DNA from: Donghicola eburneus
Lineage (GTDB): Bacteria > Pseudomonadota > Alphaproteobacteria > Rhodobacterales > Rhodobacteraceae
DNA length: 64,000 bases
Reading direction: 5' to 3'
NCBI RefSeq assembly: GCF_900115865.1
Contig: NZ_FOXY01000009.1
Span: 1 to 64,000, forward strand
The notes beneath the pieces are model-generated. The model made no database searches. It saw only the letters and a program-made list of their open reading frames with translations, and was not told the origin of the DNA. The translations under genes and the position numbers were made by a program. Shown one piece after another: positions 1-9,813 of this stretch (within the stretch, counting starts at the first letter, position 1; every line of letters starts with the position of its first letter).

Positions 1-55
1 TGAAACGCGCCCCTCGCAGCCTTCAACACCATGTTTTATATAGGAAATATAATGG

Positions 56-535
56 TCAGGACAGCGAAATCAGCGCCTTACTTGGGAAATGTGGGGTATA
101 CTTGTATTTATTAGAGCCCGATTTCGATAAGCCGCTTTCATTGGAGACGTTGAAGTGTGTGACGCCAACGACAATACATCGCGATCCTTTGCAGTCCGTC
201 TCTTCATGAATAGGGACAAAATAGTAATCCCTATTGGGCCATCGTTGAAATAACTTTCTCTTATCTTCTACAACGTAATTTATAGACGACGTGCGGCCGT
301 AAAAATCCACACCATTGACATAAGCTGAGGACATAAATCGAATGACCTCGCGATCGGAAGAGGATATGGAACTGTGAAGGTCATGAATTAAATCATATGC
401 GTCTTGAGTTGAGTGCCCATTAAATATAACCTCCATCTCTTCTTTAATAGCAATCGAATCCACCAGAATTGTCGAAACGCCAGAAACCGCCACAATAGCT
501 GCCCCCAAGCCTGCAACCCACCAAGTTTTATCCAC
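56..535 (-). CDS. Hypothetical single-pass membrane protein (159 aa)
   Basis: I do not recognise the family. The protein opens with one hydrophobic segment (about residues 5-30, beginning WWVAGLGAA), which reads as an uncleaved signal anchor. About 125 polar residues follow, probably exported, with one close cysteine pair (DCKGSRC) that could form a disulfide. The start is GTG at 535 and has only a weak purine-rich stretch upstream. No partner gene lies within 700 bases, so context suggests no role. Codon use looks AT-richer than in the metabolic half of the window, which fits an accessory region. Confidence 0.5.
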   Translation of the reverse strand: MDKTWWVAGLGAAIVAVSGVSTILVDSIAIKEEMEVIFNGHSTQDAYDLIHDLHSSISSSDREVIRFMSSAYVNGVDFYGRTSSINYVVEDKRKLFQRWPNRDYYFVPIHEETDCKGSRCIVVGVTHFNVSNESGLSKSGSNKYKYTPHFPSKALISLS

Positions 536-1294
536 TTTCCAATGCCTCTATATGCTCATCACATGAAATTAATCCAGGCAGCTGTGTGCAAATCCAATTT
601 CACCTAGACCAAAAATTTCTCACGCTCACCGAGTCTTTCTTACCCTAGCCTTAGTTCCTTGTGTTCGCACTTATTTATAACAAAACATCTTGCGCAGCAT
701 ACGAACGACTCAATAAATCAATTGCTTATGATGTCTCAAAAGTATTCCCAAGTGCATCCATCTACGTATCGATTCGTACATTTCTGAAAAGCCTGACAAT
801 AAAGTAAGAGCTTTCGGCAACAATTCCTGATGACGTGTTGGGTGTACACAGATCTTACATCAACTCTTTCATACTTTCACTTTCAAGGTTCTTTATCCCT
901 GATACAGTCGAAAGAATGAGAAAAATATGAATTTAAAACTACTCATCTCTCTGCTGCCCTTCACACAAGCCAATTTTACATCAAGGTGACAATATGTGTC
1001 TAGCGCAGACAAAGTTTCAATTTTCGCTTCAACTGGATTACACGTCACATTCATCCTTAAGCACCATCACGCCTCATAGTTAACTTCTATGTACTTTATA
1101 TGTAAGCTAATGGCGACATTTTCGATGCAGTCTATAATTGCGGATAGATCGCATGCCGGAAATTATCCATTTCATTTTCTGTGACTAATGTGAATGTGAT
1201 TCTCCTTGGCTATCAGAATGCGCAATGTCGCGGCTGGATGGGTATGATGCACCTTGCTATAGAAAAATTTCCAACGGGAGAGAGGAATAAATCT
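536..1294. other. Intergenic region, AT-rich, no gene seen
   Basis: About 760 bases separate two divergent genes. The only open frames are short and have no ribosome-binding site or recognisable product. The stretch is AT-rich and presumably holds promoters for both flanking genes. I see no tRNA, repeat array or IS end in it. Confidence 0.5.
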
Positions 1295-2335
1295 ATGAGT
1301 GAGAAATACCTCACTGGTGAACAACTGGCTCAGCGCATCCGCAAGGTTTTGGCTGGCGACAACCCTTGGATGTGCGTCGCCTTTCTAGGTCCAACTTGGA
1401 TTGATGAACTGTTTGCTGGCGGGGCAGCGCCGGAGAACCTGCGCGTCGTGTGCGACCTACATATGGGTATGACAGTTCAGGCGGCACTTCGCGCCGGAGG
1501 AGCCCCTGACAACGAACGCCTACGCCACTTCCCTGACAAGCAAATGCATGCGAAGATCTACGCGTCTGACAAGGGCGCGGTTGTATGTTCGGCCAATGCC
1601 TCGCGCTCCGCACTATCCTCGGCTGACCGGATCGAGGATGGAGTGTGGTTGCCCCGCGGAAGCAAAGCGCACCATGAAGCCGAAGCTACCTTCGAGACGC
1701 GCTACAGCAACGCCGTGCGTGTAGACGCTGATGCTCTCGCAAGAGCGCCAGAGTACTTGGCGGGCCTCGGCGCCGCTGCGGTCGGCACAAATGAGGCGGT
1801 CGATCTCGGGGACCCGCCAACGCTTTTGCAACTTCTTCGCCACGACCCTGAAGCATTCAAGGGCATCCGCTTTGTCTTCTCGAATGAAGACGTTACCGAG
1901 ACGGTCCAGGCGGGTGCCAAGACGATTATGGACGAAGAGTTGACGAATAACGATGGCACTGCGGAAGACGCGGGTGCTGGCCCACTCAAGTACCATTGCT
2001 TCTCCAACTGGGAAATGAAGGAGAGTGACTGGCCCGGGCTGTTCATCTCCGTCTACCGTGGGTCAAACGGTCAAATTTTCCTTGGCATGTATCGTCATTT
2101 ACGGTTTCTCCAGCAGGTCTCTAATGGGGAAGGTGAGACCGAGGAGGTGTTCGTTGCAACCAAAGTTAAGTGGAACACCGGTGGAGCTTCGTTCGGAGAC
2201 CTGCGAAAGCTGGCAACGATCTTGGAGTGCCAGACTGAGCTCGAAACCTTGTTCCATAACGAACGCATATTTGATCGCGTGTGCGGGAAGGTGCTCGACG
2301 CCGCAGACGCACGCAAGAATTTGAAGCTGACATAG
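1295..2335 (+). CDS. Phospholipase D-like domain protein
   Basis: The 346-residue protein carries a single PLD/HKD-type motif at residues 85-103: H85-x-K87, D92, then a CSANAS segment matching the G/S-x-N part of HxK(x)4D(x)6GSxN. Known PLD-fold enzymes use this His/Lys pair on phosphodiesters and are either lipases or nucleases. Soluble single-motif proteins of this kind usually dimerise and are often nucleases in restriction or defence loci. The frame is open from 1181, but I chose ATG 1295 because GGGAGAGAGG lies just upstream. The C-terminal 200 residues are not recognised. It lies 2.7 kb before the Hachiman-like pair, which favours a defence or DNA-processing role; that part is inference. 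Confidence 0.6.
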   Translation: MSEKYLTGEQLAQRIRKVLAGDNPWMCVAFLGPTWIDELFAGGAAPENLRVVCDLHMGMTVQAALRAGGAPDNERLRHFPDKQMHAKIYASDKGAVVCSANASRSALSSADRIEDGVWLPRGSKAHHEAEATFETRYSNAVRVDADALARAPEYLAGLGAAAVGTNEAVDLGDPPTLLQLLRHDPEAFKGIRFVFSNEDVTETVQAGAKTIMDEELTNNDGTAEDAGAGPLKYHCFSNWEMKESDWPGLFISVYRGSNGQIFLGMYRHLRFLQQVSNGEGETEEVFVATKVKWNTGGASFGDLRKLATILECQTELETLFHNERIFDRVCGKVLDAADARKNLKLT

Positions 2336-2951
2336 GTACTATTGGGCAAGGTTTGAAGGCGGATTTCGGTAGCGAAACTTTAATCAAGTGCGCCCCTGCG
2401 AGGGGGGCAGGTAAGACCATGCCGCAGGATCAGGAACTCGAAGCCGACTCGCGGCAACACGGCGACCACCTCACCTAGGCGAGGCCTTAATCTGGCGAGG
2501 ATCCGGCCCTCAGCCAACCTTCCACATATGCGCGGCGAAAGTCCGCTTTTCTGTCACGGGTTCATCAGACGAAACCTCCGCCGCGAGACCTGAGCGCATC
2601 GGCAAAGTGGCAAATTCGGGCGAAGCCAGACAACGGTTCTAATAGCAGAGGAACTAGCCTTAATAGGCAGGCACCCGTCGCCAAACCACACCGTTCAACG
2701 CGTGCCACTCGCGGAAAGGAGCCTGCCTTGACAGTCAGGCAGAAGGTATGTCGAGTAGGGTTGCGTTCAGATGTAACTTATCGTCAGCGGGCGGGTAGAT
2801 TGATCGGGGTCACGATTGGAAAGAAGCTTTCTGCATAGATTAAGCCTACTCATTCCGTGGTCGGCATTGGCGAGCGTAGGGAACTCCTATCCGGCGCGAT
2901 TAACTGCGTTGGCGCCTCTGATTGGTTACCTTATCATTTACAACCAGCTAA
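2336..2951. other. Intergenic region, no convincing gene
   Basis: About 615 bases follow the PLD-like gene. Near 2390-2410 there is a short GC hairpin (CCCCT-gcg-AGGGG) without a clear T tract, which could end transcription. The segment around 2530-2560 (GCGAAAGTCCGCTTT) resembles degenerate intergenic repeat sequence I associate with Rhodobacterales, but I cannot confirm this. No RNA gene is apparent. Confidence 0.4.
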
Positions 2952-3644
2952 TTGCTGATTTTCTTTCTATCGAAAGGTGGGGGCACAGGCGCCGAGCCTG
3001 TCACCATTCTTGATCTTCTTGGGGACCTAAAACTAACACTACTCTATATTGGCCTAATATTTTTTGGCATCGGAGCAATCCTGTTTGCCATATTTGCGCC
3101 GATTAGCATTAAGAAATACAAGACGCCGGAGGAATGCGTTCTCGCAATGGGGGCAGCGCAAACCGAATGGCTTATTATAGACAGTTTAACACGGGTTGGC
3201 CGGTCGGCATGGAAAGGAGAATACTTCGAAAATCCAGATAGCTACGGGAATATTTCATTAAGCTTCACGGAGGAAGCGATGTTCCAACTTGATGCTATCT
3301 TGGAACATGCAGGCCACAATGCTTTTGATGACGAGCCTCACTCCAACAATTCGGAGCAGCCTGACCCGGATATCGGATTTTACAATGCCTTGGGTTATGT
3401 AATGACGGACCGCGTCTTGGAATGCATTCTATCGAGGCGCAGAGTTCATCGAGCATTATGGCACAATGCCATCAGCGTTATTGTAGAGGATCGAGCACGG
3501 GACGTGTTTTATATGACCTACACTTTTGATGAGTCGTCCAGATTTGGTATGCGACTTTCCTGCGCGGTTATGTTCACTATTGGATCTGCACTGCTCGCGA
3601 TCCCGACTCTAATCACTTCTTTCGAAGTGATCTCGAAAATTTGA
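2952..3644 (+). CDS. Hypothetical protein with two membrane segments
   Basis: The 230-residue protein is of unknown family. It has one hydrophobic helix near residues 29-50 (LYIGLIFFGIGAILFAIFAP) and a second at the very C-terminus (about 204-226), with a polar domain of about 150 residues between them. It ends 31 bases before the RES-domain gene on the same strand, so the two are probably co-transcribed and this could be a membrane partner of the RES protein. The TTG start at 2952 is uncertain, because no good ribosome-binding site is visible and no ATG lies upstream of the first helix. Confidence 0.5.
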   Translation: MLIFFLSKGGGTGAEPVTILDLLGDLKLTLLYIGLIFFGIGAILFAIFAPISIKKYKTPEECVLAMGAAQTEWLIIDSLTRVGRSAWKGEYFENPDSYGNISLSFTEEAMFQLDAILEHAGHNAFDDEPHSNNSEQPDPDIGFYNALGYVMTDRVLECILSRRRVHRALWHNAISVIVEDRARDVFYMTYTFDESSRFGMRLSCAVMFTIGSALLAIPTLITSFEVISKI

Positions 3645-3675
3645 AAGTAGAATAATTCCTTCACGGGGTGGCATA

Positions 3676-4761
3676 ATGATTTCATTAATTCTGCGCAAGC
3701 TGCGTGAACGTCGACTTGGTGGAAAAATTATCGGCTGCTCAAGGTGCTTCGATGATATCGGGTTGCGTAAAGTTGCTGAAAAATTTGGGAAGAGTAAGTT
3801 TGGGACTTGTCCGATCTGTGGTTCGTCGGACGGGACTAAGCTTACCCACAGCGCGCTGGAACTTTCTTGCACTGAATTTTTTGTTCGCGGCTCAATTTTC
3901 GCGGGCAGAGGGTGGTTTGCGCCATTGCTCCAATTTAACTATTTTGACAGGCCGATCGATGAAGTCGGGAGAGAACCTCTACGAAAAGACATTAGGCTAT
4001 TGTCTGAGGCCTTCGGGCTGAAAGTTTTCCTTTACGGCCCTCCGCTGTGGATGTTTGGAAAGCCCGCTGAGGAAGATGGAAAGCAACGTTGGGAAGATTC
4101 TGCCTACCAAAAAATCTGCGACTATCACAACGAGCGAGAACTGGACAGTAATTCCACATTCTTTCGAGTCCAAAGGAACATCGAATTCACGCCTGAAGAT
4201 GCACGATTTTGTTCTCCGCCAGAGAATTTTAGGACGGCCTACGGACGATTTGACTCTCCCAAGCTACCTATCTTGTATTGCTCTCTTGACGTCGAAACTT
4301 GCCTCCATGAGAGCAGAGTCAGCCTTGAGGACGACATTTTTGTTGCAACGATGCACCCAACAAGAACGCTACGCCTCTTGGATCTGACTTCGCCAAAAGT
4401 GGATTTTGAGATCTCTCCCTTCGATGATCCTCGAATTTGGCTGAAAAGTCTTGTCTACGATCATGGCAGCTATGATTGTTGTCAGCGGTTGGCTTCGCAC
4501 ATCAGGTCGCTCGGCTACGATGGTTTCATTGTTGAAAGCTATTTTCAGCAGGCCGCTCGTGCAAAGCACGCGAACCTATGCCTTTTTGACCGTCCGGTAG
4601 TTTCCGGGTTGGTTAGAGTTGAGGGGATCAACAAAGTGAATCTTCACAACGTTTCATATGAGTTCGGTTTTGGCCCAGCCATCTTCAACAACGAACTTTT
4701 TGTCGACGAGGAGCAGCTGCTTATCTGCGACGAGGTATCTTCAGCTGTGGAGCTAAATTGA
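3676..4761 (+). CDS. RES-domain protein with N-terminal Cys4 segment (candidate NAD-targeting effector)
   Basis: Residues 21-48 hold a CxxC...CxxC zinc-ribbon-like segment (C21, C24, C45, C48), as in the HEPN/RES N-terminal domain class. The C-terminal half matches the RES fold: R164 in FFRVQ, R191 in YGRFDSP, then YCSLDVETCLHES with E212-S213. These correspond to the Arg-Glu-Ser residues that name the family. Characterised RES toxins degrade NAD+, and RES proteins with this N-terminal extension have been linked to bacterial conflict systems. No Xre antitoxin gene is adjacent, unlike RES-Xre toxin-antitoxin pairs. The protein shares a probable operon with the upstream membrane protein and converges on the helicase gene. 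The domain call is firm; the effector role is inference. Confidence 0.72.
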   Translation: MISLILRKLRERRLGGKIIGCSRCFDDIGLRKVAEKFGKSKFGTCPICGSSDGTKLTHSALELSCTEFFVRGSIFAGRGWFAPLLQFNYFDRPIDEVGREPLRKDIRLLSEAFGLKVFLYGPPLWMFGKPAEEDGKQRWEDSAYQKICDYHNERELDSNSTFFRVQRNIEFTPEDARFCSPPENFRTAYGRFDSPKLPILYCSLDVETCLHESRVSLEDDIFVATMHPTRTLRLLDLTSPKVDFEISPFDDPRIWLKSLVYDHGSYDCCQRLASHIRSLGYDGFIVESYFQQAARAKHANLCLFDRPVVSGLVRVEGINKVNLHNVSYEFGFGPAIFNNELFVDEEQLLICDEVSSAVELN

Positions 4762-5084
4762 CTGGTAAGAATGACTGTGACATCCGGTCAGCGTCGGCCC
4801 TTGCCAAGATAGTTTGAGCCGGAAACCTATGGCACCTCCCAGCGACGTGCCGGACCCATCAATCCAGCTCTTGCAGAGCCTGCTTTCTGCGTACTGCGGC
4901 CGTCTACAGCAAGCGCGGTGGAAGTCGGCTTTCCGCCCAATTTCCAATTCGAATTTGAGATGCTGCACTTTATTCTAAAGTCTTGGAGGGGCGGGAGCTG
5001 CCGTTCGCTGCATGCGCGCAGACTTCAGAACGACGGGCGGAGAGCAGTCGTTCGCGGCATGGATGGCTAGGGTCAGTTTGGTGG
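4762..5084. other. Convergent intergenic region
   Basis: These 320 bases lie between the 3' ends of the RES gene and the helicase gene. They contain GC-rich inverted segments (around 4910-4940 and 5000-5060, with a CGTTCGCTGC-like core) resembling non-coding dispersed repeats of Rhodobacteraceae. I see no gene. Confidence 0.35.
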
Positions 5085-8000
5085 TTACGCCGCGAGCAGG
5101 TTCAAGTCGTCGGGTCCGTGGTAGACGACATCAAGGTATTGGTTGTCCGGCGCGACTCGCGCTGTGGTTATGCCCCGCGACATCATGATGAGCGGATCGG
5201 CGAGTCGACCAATTTTATCCATCGTGGCAGAAAGGATCAGAATTTCGTCTCCGTGACCGACAAGTTTTACAGCCACCCCAGTTGCAGGCACATTTTCTGG
5301 ATTGAGCCATTCAGCTTCGAAAGTTGCAGATTGCGTACTCCAGATGCTCCGCTCGGGGGGCACATAGTTGGTGGTGAAATCCAGCCATAGCTCATGGCTC
5401 TCTGGCGTTGGCCACTCGGCGTTTTGGCCAAGTTCAACGACTGCCTCAGAATCCATCCAGGCTCTCATGTCAGCGGCATTCTCAAAATTCGCGCCAGTGT
5501 CATAGACGGCTTTGATCGCGGCCAACCGTGAAGTGAACCCGGCCTGCATCAATATCGCCGCACTACGGTTGAGCGTGCCAGTCTCGATGGCCGGAACGGC
5601 AAGACCGGTCTCGAAGTCATCGATGGTGAAGATTCCGTCATCGCCAATGGTGTCACCATTGGCTTGCGCTCGAACCTTAATCGCCTCGATGCCCCAAGGC
5701 AGCTTGTAGATTAATCCGTTCTCGACGAACCGCAGTACATCGGACGGGTTATCGGCAACCACTTCAGAGAGTGGTTGCCCCATCAACCAGAACCGCAGGA
5801 CATCGCGCCAGTTGTCGGGGAAAGGATCGGGCACAAAGTGCACTATGTTGAAAACGATTTCGGCCAACCCTGTAATCGCTTCGATTGCCTGTTCGTTCTC
5901 GTTCCCCAAGATCGCCCCGTTGGCCGCAATCAAGAGGTCATTGGCAGCCGCGGCGGAAGCATCAAGTTGCTGGCCCGCTTGCAAGCCGACCCCAGCAAGG
6001 AAATAACCACGTCTTTGTTGCGTGGTGCTCTGGTTCCAAATCAGCCTGGCGCGAGCTTCGAGGCTCGCCTTCAAAAGGTTCTGCACCCCTTCTTTCTTAC
6101 GAGCCAAACGGCGTTGCCAGAGTGAAGACTGCAAGACCTCATCAAGTTTTGCGGCAATTTCGTCCGCGGCAATGTCCAGCTCTCCCAAAAGGCTCAACAA
6201 CGCCGTATCGAGAACGGTTATAAACTGATCCCATCGATATTCTTGGGCCTCTCTCACTTCGGCCTTCTCTTCGGCGATCTCCGGGAAATCCCAAGCAACG
6301 GCGTTATTCACTACATATTCTTGAAGGTCCGCTAGACGCTTTATTCCGATAGCCTTCTGCAACCGAACCAGCAAAGTAACAAGAAGACGCAACAGGCCGC
6401 TTTCGAGACTGTGCTCGCTGGCTTTTTCGATCAATTCGATCCACTGCCTTCTCCTGTAATTATGGTTGTCAAAAATTGGAAAAAGAACTTGGCCCTCAAC
6501 GTCGATGAACGCACGACCGGCCCTGCCAATGACGTTCTTAAACTCCGAGGCCGGGATTATCTCACGATTTCTATGCAGCGAGTGCATTATCACGGCCGTT
6601 GCCGTCAAGTTCAGGCCTTGAGCAAGAGTGGGTGAGGAAACCGTAATCTTCAAAGCGCCGTCCCTAAGCAAACGCTCCATTTCCTTCCGGAATGGTGTCG
6701 GCAAAGCTCCGTGGTGAACGGCAACACCCAGTGACAAGCACTTGAGAATGGGGTGGTTCTCCCCGAGCCATTCTGCGCCAATCGCGAGAGCGGGCGCTAA
6801 TCGTGCTTGATCGATGGTAAGTACGGAGTCCAGAAAGCCGCGACCCGCTAGATCAACAATGGCGTCGGCGAACGGCTCGACGGATTTTCGTAACGGGCAG
6901 TAGATCAAAACAGATTGCCCGTCTTCAACCAGCCGCCACGCCGTAGCTAGAACCAGTTCGCGCTGGTCTCGTGGAAATGGGATCGTTCGCTGTCCGCTCG
7001 TCGGGTGTCTCTGCCCAAAGAAGTCCGGCACGAACGGCTTCTCTTCTCCAACCCGTAACTCCAGGCGTGCGCTGTTGTTGCGCCAGATCACCTCTCCAAA
7101 TCGAATACGCGTCGGGCGCCAATCAACCGAAACCGCATCGCCGTCCTCGTCGCGACGTATCCAGTCCACGAAATCATCAAACTGATTTCCCTCGGGAAGG
7201 ATCGCCGACAGGCAAACAATGCGACGCTGATCCGCATCGGCGCGCCGCAAGAGTCGTTGAATCTGGACCTCGTAGCGAATTTCACGTTCGCCGAGACCGA
7301 TCATGTGGCCTTCGTCCAACACCACAAGTCCCACATCATCAAGGATTGTCGGGTCGTTTCTCAGTGCGAAGTCCAGCTTCTCAGGAGTAGCGACAACGAT
7401 ATGACGAGTCCTTAGAGCGTCTTCTTCAAAGCCGCTCGTTCCGATGCTTCCATACAACGCTGAAATGGTCTTGCCCAACGGGCCGAACGTGCGCTGTAGT
7501 CCGGTCTCTGTCTGTGCAGAAAGTGCGCGGAGGGGAGTCACAAAGACAATACGACGACCCTCCGATAGGCATTTTAGAATACAGAGTTCCGCCACGCGCG
7601 TTTTTCCAGCGCTCGTTGGCAGAGAGATGACAAGATTGTCCTTGGAATCCACCGAACGCCGGGCCGCATCAATCTGAGACGGCCAAAATTCAATTTCGGA
7701 CCGCTTACGACCAAACAACGTTGCAATGAATAGCCGACGCAATTGCTGCCAAGCCGCTCCGTCGCCTTCCGGTGGATTGGTCGGCAGAACTTCATGGAAA
7801 CTGGAGCCCCACAGATCGTCCAATAGGTGCCTAGTCAGACGGAAGCACCACCACTGGGGAACCAGATTCAGTTCGGCTGCAGCGGCCAATCCGTCTTCGA
7901 TCTCTGCGTGCGCCACCTCCAAAAGGTCTGCCTCTCCGGTTTGAAGCGCAAGTAGGAAAGCAGCGAGGCCGCCGTAGAGCTGATCTGTGAGGGCGAGGTC

Positions 8001-8600
8001 TAGAGCCCCGGAGATTACCTCTCCGTCATCCTCTTCGCCCGCTCCTTGGTCTGCCTCGTCCTCCAAGACCTGCATCAACTCTGCTCGCACGGCTGCATCC
8101 GAACCAGTGCCTTCCAAGTTCCATGCGGTGATTTCAGCTTCAAGCTGATCGAGAGATCGCAAGATAAGAAGGGCGAGCGCACGTTCCATGCGCGAAAGGT
8201 TCACATCCTCCAACGTGACGAACAGCATCGAAAACGCGCGGGCCGAAAGCCTTGCCAGGTGAAACGAGGCAGAAGCCAACAGACGGACGAAACCCCTTCG
8301 CGGATCGTCAGGATCGCCCTTCGAAACAATGGCCTCGAAGGCATCGCCTGCGTGTTCGAACGCAGAGCGCATCATGGTCAGGTCGCCGCCTTCCTCGCGA
8401 AGCCGAATGCCCAACGAGAGCAGCGCATGGCCGTAGCCCATGAGATCATAGGAAAGCGAAGGGGCGAAGCCGGGAGCACCCGGAGGAAGCTGGCCATTGC
8501 GCCAGATCATCGCGCGGGCCTGTCCTCGGGCGAGCAATCGGCCCCGATAACCCGGCTCCATCGCCTGTCCGACAATCGCTTGAACTTCATCGATATTCAT
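5085..8600 (-). CDS. hamB: Hachiman-like HamB helicase (SF2, Ski2-like)
   Basis: The product is 1171 residues. After about 300 residues of unrecognised N-terminal region comes an SF2 core: Walker A LPTSAGKT (about 327-334), motif Ia VTPLRAL, motif Ib ATPEKLD, Walker B DEGH (429-432), and a motif VI-like segment NVIGRAGRAF near residue 700. This is the Ski2/HamB type of DExH helicase. The start codon overlaps the stop of the upstream nuclease gene by four bases, so the two are translationally coupled. In known Hachiman systems HamB is an ATP-driven DNA sensor that releases the HamA nuclease on damaged or phage DNA. The gene is longer than typical HamB (about 900 residues). The helicase call is certain; the Hachiman assignment is likely. 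Confidence 0.78.
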   Translation of the reverse strand: MNIDEVQAIVGQAMEPGYRGRLLARGQARAMIWRNGQLPPGAPGFAPSLSYDLMGYGHALLSLGIRLREEGGDLTMMRSAFEHAGDAFEAIVSKGDPDDPRRGFVRLLASASFHLARLSARAFSMLFVTLEDVNLSRMERALALLILRSLDQLEAEITAWNLEGTGSDAAVRAELMQVLEDEADQGAGEEDDGEVISGALDLALTDQLYGGLAAFLLALQTGEADLLEVAHAEIEDGLAAAAELNLVPQWWCFRLTRHLLDDLWGSSFHEVLPTNPPEGDGAAWQQLRRLFIATLFGRKRSEIEFWPSQIDAARRSVDSKDNLVISLPTSAGKTRVAELCILKCLSEGRRIVFVTPLRALSAQTETGLQRTFGPLGKTISALYGSIGTSGFEEDALRTRHIVVATPEKLDFALRNDPTILDDVGLVVLDEGHMIGLGEREIRYEVQIQRLLRRADADQRRIVCLSAILPEGNQFDDFVDWIRRDEDGDAVSVDWRPTRIRFGEVIWRNNSARLELRVGEEKPFVPDFFGQRHPTSGQRTIPFPRDQRELVLATAWRLVEDGQSVLIYCPLRKSVEPFADAIVDLAGRGFLDSVLTIDQARLAPALAIGAEWLGENHPILKCLSLGVAVHHGALPTPFRKEMERLLRDGALKITVSSPTLAQGLNLTATAVIMHSLHRNREIIPASEFKNVIGRAGRAFIDVEGQVLFPIFDNHNYRRRQWIELIEKASEHSLESGLLRLLVTLLVRLQKAIGIKRLADLQEYVVNNAVAWDFPEIAEEKAEVREAQEYRWDQFITVLDTALLSLLGELDIAADEIAAKLDEVLQSSLWQRRLARKKEGVQNLLKASLEARARLIWNQSTTQQRRGYFLAGVGLQAGQQLDASAAAANDLLIAANGAILGNENEQAIEAITGLAEIVFNIVHFVPDPFPDNWRDVLRFWLMGQPLSEVVADNPSDVLRFVENGLIYKLPWGIEAIKVRAQANGDTIGDDGIFTIDDFETGLAVPAIETGTLNRSAAILMQAGFTSRLAAIKAVYDTGANFENAADMRAWMDSEAVVELGQNAEWPTPESHELWLDFTTNYVPPERSIWSTQSATFEAEWLNPENVPATGVAVKLVGHGDEILILSATMDKIGRLADPLIMMSRGITTARVAPDNQYLDVVYHGPDDLNLLAA

Positions 8601-9361
8601 TCGCCGAACACCTCTTCAAAAACCCTTCGGATGAAATCTTGGTGGTCCGCAATTCTCAGTCCTACGCCGTTTTGGGGTATGCCTTCACCGCATCCGTTCA
8701 GATCAGCACGAAGGAAGTTGTTCGGGTCATTGCCGCTAAACGTGAAGAGCAAATGCTGGACGTGCGCGGCTGTAATCCCGTCCACGAGTTGCGCTTTGAG
8801 AATGGCATCTGGAAGCTCTTCCTCTCCCATTTCGCGCAACCGGTCTGCGACGAAGGTTAAAGCGTGTGGCGAAGGCAATCCGCCGTCACCATCCAGCGCA
8901 CCTCGGGCCTTCGTAACAGTACGTGTCTGAAGGGCGGCTTCGCTCTTGGCTTCCACTTTCAGGAAATTGATTGGCCGTCCCTCAGCCGCAGGGCGAAGTC
9001 CGATTACATCGTCGCCTCGCATGGCCATTTCTCGATGATCGCGCCACCGCAGCCTTTTCACAGGGGCAGAGAAGTCCGTCCGTTCTTCGATATACTCCGT
9101 CGCATAAATCTCTCCTAAATCGCCCGAGCGTAGGGAAGGTGTGGTGGGAAGTTTCTGGCGGAGGTATTTCGCCGCGGCTTCCTTTCCCAGACGCTCAAAG
9201 ACATGCGCCACCTGCTCGGGTGCGGCATAGTGATCGGGCAGGATTTCTACCGCCTTCTTTTGTGCGACGGCGCCATGGCCTTCCAGAAGAGTGACCAGAC
9301 GCAGCCTGTGCCCGTTGACTTCGGCTTCTGTCTCATCACTCCATTCATCAAACGAAGCCAT
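8597..9361 (-). CDS. hamA: Hachiman-like HamA nuclease (DUF1837 type)
   Basis: The 254-residue protein shows a PD-(D/E)XK arrangement: E84 in GDLGEIYATEY, D117-D118 in RGDDVIGLRP, and E137-A-K139 in LKVEAKS. HamA/DUF1837 proteins have the same order of a conserved glutamate, a DD-x-x-G segment and an ExK motif next to a helicase gene. In Hachiman, HamA is a nuclease held inactive by HamB. The gene leads the two-gene operon and overlaps hamB by four bases. An AbpA/AbpB assignment would describe much the same architecture. I assign the family from motifs and context only. Confidence 0.7.
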   Translation of the reverse strand: MASFDEWSDETEAEVNGHRLRLVTLLEGHGAVAQKKAVEILPDHYAAPEQVAHVFERLGKEAAAKYLRQKLPTTPSLRSGDLGEIYATEYIEERTDFSAPVKRLRWRDHREMAMRGDDVIGLRPAAEGRPINFLKVEAKSEAALQTRTVTKARGALDGDGGLPSPHALTFVADRLREMGEEELPDAILKAQLVDGITAAHVQHLLFTFSGNDPNNFLRADLNGCGEGIPQNGVGLRIADHQDFIRRVFEEVFGE

Positions 9362-9813
9362 GAAAAACGCCTTTCTCTCTTCACAAGTGACTGTGCTATT
9401 TTCGGTTAATTCAATTCAAGCCAGGATTGTTCGGTTGGACAACAACTAAAGCCACCCAGAGCCCGAAGAACATGCAGCATTGTTCGTATGGCAACTTCGA
9501 GCCAGCACTCCTACGTCGAAGAGAGGCGGCAAAGGGTCGCGGGCGATACACTGCCCGCCCGGCGAACCTCCGTGAGATGAACGACGCTGCGCTACTTTGC
9601 CAACGGCCGCTTTCGTGACACCGCGTTGCAGCGGAGGCAGGTCGCATGGAGGTCCGCATTGGGCCGTCCATAATTGGCAAATTCGTGGCTCGACCAGGAA
9701 CGCAGCGCTGCCTTCTAGGTAGGCTGAGAGCCGGTTGCAGATATACCGGCTGCACCTCACACACGGAGGTAAGGCGCTCTTCCATAACCGTCGAAGCGAG
9801 CGCGGAGCCGTCA
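9362..9813. other. Intergenic region between hamA promoter and caspase gene
   Basis: About 450 bases. The part next to 9361 should hold the hamA promoter; it is AT-richer (9390-9450), with TTGAATTGAATTAACC readable on the minus strand. A 139-codon minus-strand frame (9411-9830) covers most of the rest. It has no recognisable domain and an arginine-rich, low-quality composition, so I do not call it a gene. Confidence 0.4.

Noticed and set aside
4983-5390. Plus-strand gene after the RES locus
   Set aside because: Most of it is antisense to the helicase 3' end and no family motif is present.
8046-8930. Long plus-strand open frame (294 codons) across hamA/hamB
   Set aside because: It is antisense to two well-supported genes with clear motifs and has no recognisable domain or ribosome-binding site.
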